Positions 55,617 to 64,000 of a stretch of 64,000 nt of DNA are shown in pieces. A model generated the notes under the pieces. It saw only the letters and a program-made list of their open reading frames with translations, was not told the DNA's origin and ran no database searches. How positions within the stretch are numbered: the stretch's first letter is position 1; every line of letters starts with the position of its first letter. Both the position numbers and the translations under genes were made by a program. Origin of the DNA: Asparagopsis taxiformis (lineage: Eukaryota > Rhodophyta > Florideophyceae > Bonnemaisoniales > Bonnemaisoniaceae); assembly GCA_030407315.1 (NCBI GenBank), contig JALQPE010002716.1:26466-90465 (forward strand). The letters run 5' to 3'.

Positions 55617-58490
55617 TCAACCCTGCTTATTGAAGCATTCTTTGGAACAGGCCCATATCTCCTCTCTGTCTGTCTTCCCAGCAACTCTTCTCCCATACTC
55701 GCAAATACTGTGCACTGGCTGATGGCACTCTGTGCACTTATGGGATGTTATAGAGGTTTCACCAGGTCTGAGACTCATTGCCACAACACAGTCTGATTTT
55801 AGCACACAATTTGTGCGTCTACCTTTTTCATTACCATCAGGAGTAGAAGAATGAACTTGCCCGGAGCTTGTCATTTTGATATCACCACTATGATCGAAGT
55901 ACTTCTCTTTTCTCCTGGAAAGTTTGAGTCTCTTGCTCTTCCTCGTTCCCTGGACCAAAGCTGAGTCATTGACAGTTCCCGGAAACTCTTTTGAAACGTC
56001 TTGGGGGCCTTTTCTTTCGGGGAGAATTTCCTGGGAAGCATTACTTCTGGAAAGTACAGTCTCCTTGCTCCCGGCACACTTCGAAAGACCGGGAGCTGGG
56101 GAGGGTGGATCGACATATGCCGGTGTACATAGAGGAGTATCGGCTTCCTTGTCACTGAGAGTGTCTGATGTGAGGGGCATGAGGCCCACACATGCCTCAG
56201 CTTGTGACATGGGTCTCAGATCGGCCGTTCTAGATTTATCCAGGAGTGCATTATTAGCTATTGCACCAAGACGCTTCATTGCAACTGCCGCACAATCTTT
56301 GTCTTTCTCTATTAAAACAGCTGGTCGTGATGTTCGAAGGCACGCAATTCCAGATGTGAGCGTGCCAGCATACGGATCACAGACAAGTCCACCAGGAGGA
56401 CAAAAAGAAGTTAGAAGCTCTACGAGTAAGTCGACATTCTTCTCCTCGACACGAACAAGTTTCCTCGTTCCATCGTACTTAAGCTTCGCAGACGGTACAG
56501 GGACGTTGTCGATTATATTGAATTTCCGGCTGTGGGTACATTTGATTAGTTGATAAGGCAATTCAAAGTCCACTACTCTTGGGATACTTTTCCCAGAGAG
56601 AGCTAATGCTGGGGAGTAAGCCAAAAGAGCAAAATCGCATGCGCACTGTGGCATTTTCAGCCTCCCATTTCTTCTGAGTGTAGAAGTATCCTTCGAAATG
56701 ATGAGCGGATAATGTAGTACCTGGAATCCATTCCTCTGGAAAGCATCAAACCACTTATGAAACCATTGCCAACTAGTGAACAATACAATGGATCCCTCTG
56801 GAACAAGAAGTCTCCGACAAAATTGGGCAAACTCGTTGATTTCCTTATCGTCAACGAAATCGTCGAATCCACTTCCAGCTCCAGATGCAGTTTTCATCTG
56901 AATAGAGTAAGGTGGATCTGTGAGGATGGTTGATACATTTCCTTTAAGTTTTTCGTATTCCTCGCTCTTCTGCTCAAACTCCTGCCATTTCATTCCAAAA
57001 ACTTGAATATTGAAGCTCTGCAAACATTCTGTCGGATCTGCCTTAGATGCATCTTCATTGTCCAGTTTTCCCCCTTTGGGTACTTGGGGATTACTCTCTT
57101 CATTATTATTATCTTCATCGATGTGTAAAGGCTCAGAGAGCTCCTCAGAGTCGTCAACCGAAATTGTAGGATCTGTCGTTGAGAGATTTTCCATGGATCG
57201 ATGAATTAAATCTGAGACTTCTTTCGTGTCATGGTTTTTTTTGGTGCGGCAGCTTTCTTCCTCATTTTGAAAGTCGTTTGATCCGTTCGATAGATCGTTT
57301 GAGTTCCTGTGGCAATGCTCTTGCCCCTTGAATTTCATTAGATTCTGGTGGGCAACTGCAGGGCATGCCATCTTGTATGCCTCATAGAAAGAAGGCAGTG
57401 GATCCAAGTCGTTTCCATGATTGGAAGCGATTTCCCTGTCAAAAATTTGAGTACGCTCAGCGTTCCGACGCATCAATTCCATCTCCTTCGGCCAGATTTT
57501 CGTTCCCATCAACTTCTCAAACTTTTCAATTTCGAATAAAGCAGACTTGGCGGCGAGGTACTGTTCAGTAACAACAGTGTGTTTTGTCGCACCATACCCA
57601 TTGAACTGTGCAAGATCTCTTATCCTCCAAAGGGTATTGATTTGTAGTTGCTCACCAATGTTTCCGGATGCATTCATAAATGCAGTGGACTGCTTGAAAG
57701 TAGAAGTAGAAATGATATTCCTATAGACCCTTGAGTCAACACCCACGGGAATCTTAGAAATGTGGGCTTTTTTCTTCTGTTGTGATGTAGCAAGTTCCTT
57801 ATTCTCTTCGTTGACAATTATACCAACTGTGTCGATGACGGACTGAGGTAAACGAAGAGCGCACGCTGCCAATTGTTTGATAGTGGATGTGCAGCCTTTC
57901 TTCCCCCCACAGTAAAACACTGCGACCTCACTTGCTTTGGCACTCCTGTTCAGCCTAGCAGACAATGTTGCATAGTCTTGCTTTAGGCTTCGCAGAATAT
58001 CGAACTGTGTTTGTTCAACTATAAAGTCGTCAACGTTTTTAAAGTTGCAGCTTCTCGCAAACGCACGAAAAGTTTCCAAAGAAGAGGTACTTCGGAGCTT
58101 CGTAACAGATAGGTTGAAACCACTCCATTTCTCTGGTCTAGAACAGATGAGCTTCTGGAGCGCTATCAGCCTATGGGCGCCATCTACTATTCCAAACCAC
58201 TCCTTTCTTTTCGATACTTCTTTCTGAGCAGCGTCCTCACTAGCAAGCTCCTTCCTGAAATATTGTAGAGGAACTGAAGAGAAGGCTCCCTCCAAACGAA
58301 TGACGTAACACATTGAGCCCCCTGAGGTTACTCCTCCGTCCTCTTCATCATCGAATATGCGAGCCAACTCTTGCACGCATCCGTTCACAGTGTCTCTTAC
58401 ACAAGTAAACGGAATACAGGCCATCGGATCTACTGAAACTATTTCAGCACCAGACATAAGCGAGGAAAACCTTTCTTTAGCAGAATCCAT
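55617..58490 (-). CDS. ParB/Srx-like + DNA methyltransferase + PHD-like zinc finger (957 aa)
   Basis: Intact minus-strand gene. ATG 58490 (MDSAKERF) is preferred over an upstream TTG. Residues about 20-170 form the ParB/Srx-like domain with FGIVDGAHRLIALQ (D103-R107). KKGCTSTIKQLAA may belong to a helix-turn-helix-like part. The beta-class methyltransferase has ILTDPPYSIQ (525-528), PEGSIVLFTSWQW, VEEKNVDLLVELL and LVCDPYAGT (from 705) with VLIEKDKD, all expected AdoMet and catalytic motifs of N6-adenine/N4-cytosine enzymes. The C-terminal 41 residues hold C919-x2-C922-x4-H927-x2-C930 and later W946-A-C948-x3-C952, resembling the second half of a PHD finger. It is the only intact gene in the inverted-repeat element, opposite the transposase. 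It resembles the SET fusion in plan, with a different C-terminal reader or writer. Confidence 0.75.
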   Translation of the reverse strand: MDSAKERFSSLMSGAEIVSVDPMACIPFTCVRDTVNGCVQELARIFDDEEDGGVTSGGSMCYVIRLEGAFSSVPLQYFRKELASEDAAQKEVSKRKEWFGIVDGAHRLIALQKLICSRPEKWSGFNLSVTKLRSTSSLETFRAFARSCNFKNVDDFIVEQTQFDILRSLKQDYATLSARLNRSAKASEVAVFYCGGKKGCTSTIKQLAACALRLPQSVIDTVGIIVNEENKELATSQQKKKAHISKIPVGVDSRVYRNIISTSTFKQSTAFMNASGNIGEQLQINTLWRIRDLAQFNGYGATKHTVVTEQYLAAKSALFEIEKFEKLMGTKIWPKEMELMRRNAERTQIFDREIASNHGNDLDPLPSFYEAYKMACPAVAHQNLMKFKGQEHCHRNSNDLSNGSNDFQNEEESCRTKKNHDTKEVSDLIHRSMENLSTTDPTISVDDSEELSEPLHIDEDNNNEESNPQVPKGGKLDNEDASKADPTECLQSFNIQVFGMKWQEFEQKSEEYEKLKGNVSTILTDPPYSIQMKTASGAGSGFDDFVDDKEINEFAQFCRRLLVPEGSIVLFTSWQWFHKWFDAFQRNGFQVLHYPLIISKDTSTLRRNGRLKMPQCACDFALLAYSPALALSGKSIPRVVDFELPYQLIKCTHSRKFNIIDNVPVPSAKLKYDGTRKLVRVEEKNVDLLVELLTSFCPPGGLVCDPYAGTLTSGIACLRTSRPAVLIEKDKDCAAVAMKRLGAIANNALLDKSRTADLRPMSQAEACVGLMPLTSDTLSDKEADTPLCTPAYVDPPSPAPGLSKCAGSKETVLSRSNASQEILPERKGPQDVSKEFPGTVNDSALVQGTRKSKRLKLSRRKEKYFDHSGDIKMTSSGQVHSSTPDGNEKGRRTNCVLKSDCVVAMSLRPGETSITSHKCTECHQPVHSICEYGRRVAGKTDREEIWACSKECFNKQG

Positions 58491-60398
58491 TTGTGACTTC
58501 CCTTCGCTCAATATGCTGATCTAAAGTTGATAATCCCTGCAGATATTCGATCTTGGCTTTGATGCAAGTCTGAAAAGTCACTTCAGCTCTAGAACGTTCG
58601 TTTCAATTATATTCCTGTAATGTTATCTCGCTCGTGTGGGATCCCACCGAAGGATCGGTACTTGTGAGTTCTGGGCAGAAATTTGAAGTAGAATGAGGTC
58701 AAATCTTGAACGTGGTTGCGAGGACAGAAAAGTTATTCTTCCAGATGCTGGTAACTTCCACTGCTATGATAGTTTGGCTTCATATCCCACGTGCATTGGT
58801 CCTTTTGTAGCATGCAGAGATGTCAATGAGCTTTGGCTGTATTGAATAAATGAGCTAGCTGTTGAGCTTGCTCTCGAGCGATCTCTACGTGATTCCGATT
58901 TTGTTGTAGAGATTAGTCTCATCGCTTGTTCTGGACATTCACGGAATGAGATGTAGATGAATATCAGGAACAGAAATCATCTTCCTGTGCGAAATTATCT
59001 AAAATTTTATAGGAATACGTTGAATCTGGTTCAAGTCACTAGAGATATCATATCTTCTTCAATATCTGCAATGAATGACTTATTCTGAAAGCATGAAAGC
59101 TTCAAAGGTGATTGATGATGTTTCTGAATACTGATTTACTATATCATCAACGTGACAAAAACATGGGTCAGAGATGTCCTCTCTCCAGACACGCATGATC
59201 CAGACCAAGCTGTGAAAGCAGAATCTCTGTTATACACTGGGTCGTGTGTAGTCACTTTGTTCCACGTATAAAACCTGGCCCATCTGGATACGATGAAATC
59301 GTTTCACGGATCTAGAGCCCCGACAGTGAGCCTGAAAATAGTACCGGAACTCGCTGAATACGCTAGACACATGGTGAACGGTCCATTCCATCATCAGCAG
59401 GTACCCTCACAAGCGAAGGCTTGAGATTAAACACGTTGTCTCCATTGAGACACGTATCGCATCATACTTACTGTGAAGTTTCACGACGCCGTAAAATTTT
59501 GCTCGTCTAGGGCCAGCCTCCTGCAACTTTCCACTCAGGATGTCATATAAGAATTGCAAAGTGCAATGTGACGTGAAGCATCAGAATAGCAACCATTCCT
59601 GACAGGAATGATCCCATCTACATCCGCCCTCCAGCTTATAGTTGATGTAACGTGTTCATGCATGCGAATGAGAAGGATTCTGGTTATTTGTCTTATGTAA
59701 CGTTACATCTCAAGCTCCAGTGACATCGCGAAACATTATTTTACATTAAAAACTCTCTCATATCGTTACTTCGTTATCGGTGGCCAGAAGTTTCATAACG
59801 TCTAAATTTCGGCCTTCTCATTCGTGTGTGAATGTGATACGAGAACATTTTCTTCTTGCTTTGTCATCATAAATCTCGACTATTCTACCGTTCATGTCGT
59901 TGCTTCACGACAAGGATTACTCCACACGGACGAACAGTAAATGAACTCCAGTGAAACATGGAATCGCTCCTAGCTGTATAGTTACACGTCACTACGAAGA
60001 CCCTAATCTCATTCATTTTCAGATGAAAAGTATGCCTACATCGCAGTGAGACATAGCAAAATGAGTCACATGCATGTGACACATTCCCATGGGTAACGGT
60101 ATCTCTCAGTTAGCTTGGGCACGGTAATCCCACGGCCTGGCGCGCAGAAAACCAAAAGATGTAGATTGATCATGTAGCTGCAAAATGCCAGTTCATTATT
60201 TTGTGGAGGTGAGATAAGGTGCATGCATTCCTTCAAATATATATAAGGAGAGATCACGTTTCGATCGAAGCTGTGACTTTCAGAGAGCTCTCTGTACTCA
60301 ACAGCACCCTCCACTTCGGTACTTTTCCTGTACCTTTTTGGAAAATCATCAACTTCGCTCTAGACCATTGCTGAAAGGTGTTCTTCAATGATCCAACG
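58491..60398. promoter_or_regulatory. Divergent intergenic region of the element
   Basis: About 1.9 kb between two diverging genes, AT-rich, with no gene supported. It should contain both promoters; I see no repeat of the AATAATACC type. Confidence 0.4.
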
Positions 60399-62711
60399 AT
60401 GAGCACGAGAGATGAATACTTCCCAGAAGGGCAAACATACTCTCCCAATTCATATACTGAGCGGGTCCTTCAACGAATACAATCGGTTGTATCTCGTGAC
60501 CATTCTCAAGCTGAGTACACTGAGCAAGTATACATGCGGAAGCCTCTCTTGCTGAAGAGAAAATTAGACCTCGAACTTACGGAACTAAGGACAAGAAGAA
60601 TCAAGCTTGCAGAAGAATGTTCCGATCTTTCCGTTTCTTCATGGGAGTGCTGCAAGAGGTTCAGGTGTTTTGCTTCTGTAGACGAGTCATTTCTGCTCGC
60701 TCAACGTCGGCGGTTCCTACTAATGAACCAATTCGAAAGAAAGAATGCGCTCATATCAATGCTGAGAATGATAAATGGAAAGAAAGGAAGCATTAAAAAG
60801 TTCTATTTTGACGGGAAGCCAGTATGTTCAAGCTTCCTCGAGAAAGGGTTCAAAGTCTCTCGTTTCCTTCAGTGCGCTGTGAAAGAAACAAGTAAGTCAA
60901 GAGGTACAAAATCTCTTTTTAGATTACCTCGACTAAGTTCTGGAATGAGCACGCGGGATGTTATTCGTGTGTATATTGACAATCTCGCCGAAAGTACTTC
61001 TAATAGGATGCCGGACACTGGAGAGATGCATCTCCCTTACTTCGAGAAAAAAGAAGTGTACAGTCTATTCTGCTCTCAATGGAAAGAAGTGGATTGTCTG
61101 CAGAATACAGTTCCACCCCGAGCTACACATACTTCCTTGAAGTCTGGAAGTCATTCTGTCCGATTGTCAAATGCAGAAAGGTGCATCGGTTTCGAAGTGC
61201 GACATTTGTGAACATCTTAGGAAACAGCTTGCTGATGCAGGATTAAATCGTGAGAAGACTGACAAACTGAGGAAGCTGAAGGTCCAACACAACCGTTTCG
61301 TGGAGAAAGAGAGACTTCAATACTACCGGAATAGAGAAAATGCTCGCCATCATCCACGAAAGTTTGCCAGCATAATCATTGATGGTGCCACACAAGCTCC
61401 ATACGCACTCCCGCATTGGCCATTTGAGACTAAGACGACTCAAAAAGGTCATAAGATCAATATTCATCTAACTGGAGTTCTTGAACATGGTCCAACGAAT
61501 CATCTATTTCTGTTCACAATGACAGATGAGTTTGATACTGGATCAAATCATGTAATTGAAGCCATGCATAGGTGGCTCTCTCGGAAGGCTACGAAAGGAA
61601 AGCTACCGGATACTCTTTACGTTCAGCTAGACAACTGTGGTCGGGAAAACAAGAACCGCTATTTTTTTGCGTATTGTGAGTGTCTAGTTTCGAAAGGTGT
61701 CTTCCAAGAAGTCTTTGTTTCTTTTTTACCCGTTGGCCATACCCACGAAGACATTGACCAGTGTTTCTCTTGTACTTCCCGAAGGCTACGAACGAACAGC
61801 GCGATAACCCTCGAAGATTTAATTTTGCAACTATCGAAATCTTACACACCTACCCCAACCGTATCCCACATGCAATCTATCGCAAACCTATCAGGGTTAT
61901 TTGAAGAATCAAAATGTCTCGAGAAGGTCTCTTCATTCTCTCAGTTCAGATACTTCCAATTCAGCAGGAAACGAGGTGAACCACGAAGTATTCACGAGCG
62001 ATTCCAGACTACAGTCTCGGTTAAGAGAGATTGCAATGGTAATTCGAGTGGTCTCCATGCAAATATAGATGGTGGATTCTGAAGTTTACGCCCAATATTT
62101 TCGATGCACCACCCACAGAAACTTCCCCTCCAGATAACTACCGAGATGTATGTCGAGGAATCTCTGCGGCAGAAGCCCGCATTTCCGATTTCCATCGAAT
62201 GGTAGCTCTGGAGAAGCTTGCAGATATAATATATACTCCACGCTCAGACAATATGCACTGGGACCACGACACCTCTCCAGAACAAAATGGAAGGCATTTT
62301 GCAATTTTGCTGAATGGCAATGCAGAAATGAACGAGACAGACTTATCCGACGAAGATGCCTCTGATCCTCTGGCGAATTACAGCTATAACGTTGGAGACA
62401 TGATTGCTGTCAGGACAGCCGAGCCATCAAATCCCTTCTGGCTCTCATATGTTACTGAAGTTCAGGTTAACAGTAGCGGAGAAATATGGCTCCTGGGTGT
62501 GAGATGGCTGCAGGCGTATACTAACATGAAAGACCCATTCAAGTCAAAGTACAGTGAGGCAAAGAAAAGTAATGGAGATGTATGGACCTCTGAAATCAGT
62601 GTGAACACAGTCTTGGCACGTTTGACGAGACTAAGAAAGGATAAGACTCTGTCAATGGGAGATGTGAAGATGATAAAAGAGAGTCTCACATACGTTCCAA
62701 CACATTCTTGA
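60399..62711 (+). pseudogene. DDE transposase of DUF7869-like type, several frame breaks
   Basis: From ATG 60399 the frame gives a CC-x2-F-C zinc-binding segment (WECCKRFRC), the SVDESFLLAQRRRFLLMN and KKFYFDGKPVCSSF blocks and MHLPYFEKKEVYSLFC. Near 61100 the reading moves to another frame (TYFLEVWKSFCPIVK), then near 61170 to a third (KCDICEHLRKQL). That frame contains SIIIDGATQAP, VQLDNCGRENKNRY and GHTHEDIDQCFS, the D-D-D/E catalytic blocks. Near 62060 it shifts again to WWILKFTPNIFDAPP, ending with a small beta domain (VGDMIAVRTAEPSNPFW) to the stop at 62709-62711. The block order fits this eukaryotic transposase type. With at least three breaks it is inactive, unless the gaps are artefacts. 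This is described as broken; no repaired product is proposed. Confidence 0.75.
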
Positions 62712-62786
62712 GGTATTGTGTATCGTCGTACACAACAAAAACAATGGATACTATCATAGCCCCCTGATTCACCGTAAGCGACAATT

Positions 62787-63997
62787 ACCTCGTGTATTCG
62801 ACCCACTTGGCTTCTAATAAGGCTGAAAAAGAAGTAAGATGTAGTTCCTCTCCGCTTACGAATTGGAATTATCCATATGAATACTTCGTCATAATAAATA
62901 AGCAGGCGGCTTTTGAACGAATAACCGCAGCTAGATATGAAGCACATACAGTCTAGCACCGCCAACATCAATCGGAGTTTAGAATATTATACAACCGCGT
63001 ATGAAGATCGCAGAATGTGACCAGCGCCGGTATGTTGCAAGCTTGAGTAGAGCAGTTGAGAATTGGATTTACCAATACAGGGTCAAATCGAAAGACTTCC
63101 GCTTACAAAAACTCTTTGTGTCTCTCCTGAGCAGACTATCTGAGAAAGCACCATCACAGGAAGATACACACATATCGCGTTGATGGCGCCTCCACGGTGC
63201 ATATTTTGGATTAAGTTCCTAATTTCAAAATTCCAGCCCAATGACCCAATAGCTGAGATCTATCTTTGATGTGATATGTGCTTCACACATGTCCATATGT
63301 CAACGACTGGTATGTATACAAATTCACTGCACAGATGACACGTAAAACACGAGCGTACGCTCAAAGACAACTTTGGAATTTCAAATTCCTGTACAGTACA
63401 TTGGACTATGGTTCAATTTGGAATCAATAGTGCACCTGCTTATAAATTAAAGAACATTTCGAGAGCTGCTCGATTGAACAAATATACTGTCAGGAAGTCC
63501 GCTTGTCCGCCTGGCTCTTCTGGAGTTTCAACTAAGCCATTTGGCTAGCTGACAGCTGCCTCATCACAGACGCTTGCTGACCTCTTCAATCTCCAAACAA
63601 TGTCAGTGCTTCACGCAAATTAAATGGAGATATTGAATTGCGCATTAATGCAATTCAAATTGGTCCATCTGCACACGCCGATCCCCTCATTAGGTTTTGC
63701 TCCAGCTCACATTCGGATGGACTGCTTTCCACCACGTAAATAGCACCTGCAGCAAGTTCCATCAAAATCAATCTAAAAACTAATGTTATGTTTTATTTGT
63801 CCGTTATACACACTGTGTAACACATGAACCGTAGACATGGTACTCCCAATGATACACTGCAGTGTATGTATGGTATCCATCATTCATTAGTATGATAGCG
63901 GAGTACAGGACTGACACATGGCAAAATATGGCCGTGGAATACTGTGCACATAATTCTGTTCTAAAATAAATATTCTGATTTTGGTGCTCACTGTGTT
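62787..63997 (-). repeat. Right terminal inverted repeat
   Basis: Inverse copy of the left repeat. Its outer end lies three bases before the window edge, so the right flank cannot be read. Confidence 0.9.
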
Positions 63998-64000
63998 GCG

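Larger units (their letters stand above)
53038..63997. mobile_element. 10.96-kb DNA transposon with 1.21-kb terminal inverted repeats
   Basis: Bases 53038-54247 and 62787-63997 are inverted copies that I could follow end to end. They differ at least by one base in a T run near 53107 (ATATTTGCC against ATATTTTGCC). The outer ends read AACACAGTGAGCACC inward. The left flank ends GCGG and the visible right flank begins GCG before the window stops, compatible with a short target duplication but not proof. Inside are an intact ParB-like/methyltransferase gene (minus) and a broken DDE transposase (plus). Near-identity of the repeats implies recent insertion or conversion. Confidence 0.88.

Overview
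This window is nuclear DNA of a eukaryote that is rich in mobile elements. The long genes are almost all intronless. There is chromatin-type protein content (a histone H3-like tail, a SET domain, a PHD-like finger), a Ty1/copia remnant, CMC/Plavaka-type transposases and large stretches of minisatellite. The compact, intron-poor style would fit a florideophyte red alga such as Chondrus, but nothing in the window proves the species, so I treat that as a guess.

Layout. 0-12 kb holds mostly debris. The left edge carries the 5' part of a minus-strand gene whose N-terminus copies the histone H3 tail. It is followed by a dead copia RNase H fragment, a tRNA-like relic, and several minisatellites and perfect palindromes. 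12.2-17.4 kb holds a GC-rich pair: a frameshifted Plavaka-like transposase (plus strand) converging on a coiled-coil protein (minus strand).

17.6-43.3 kb looks like one very large element. Degenerate GGCAGTA/TACTGCC repeats lie at both ends in opposite orientation, and base composition changes sharply at both borders. It carries a 1233-aa CMC-like transposase, two tandem paralogues joining a ParB/Srx-like domain to a 2-oxoglutarate/Fe(II) dioxygenase, a ParB-like/DNA methyltransferase/SET triple fusion, and two unrecognised proteins. Three of its intergenic regions are filled by tandem arrays (units of about 104, 117 and 114 bp). Their units are otherwise unrelated, but every one holds the same dyad, AATAATACCCGGTATTATT or a near copy. 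Two more dyads sit at 40.7-40.8 kb.

43.3-52.6 kb is a GC-rich block with a third ParB-like/dioxygenase gene (one frameshift). It is bracketed by direct copies of a hairpin-rich dispersed repeat. 53,038-63,997 is a second, clear element: near-identical terminal inverted repeats of about 1.21 kb enclose an intact ParB-like/DNA methyltransferase/zinc-finger gene and a broken DDE transposase of the DUF7869-like type.

How it may fit together (inference). Five genes in at least three genomic settings join a ParB-type DNA-binding fold, typical of bacterial and phage proteins, to enzymes that write or oxidise DNA marks or modify histones. In the largest element a repeated dyad with a central CCGG would be an obvious recognition or substrate site. 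I propose a transposon-borne epigenetic self-marking system; this is a hypothesis from domain content and layout only.
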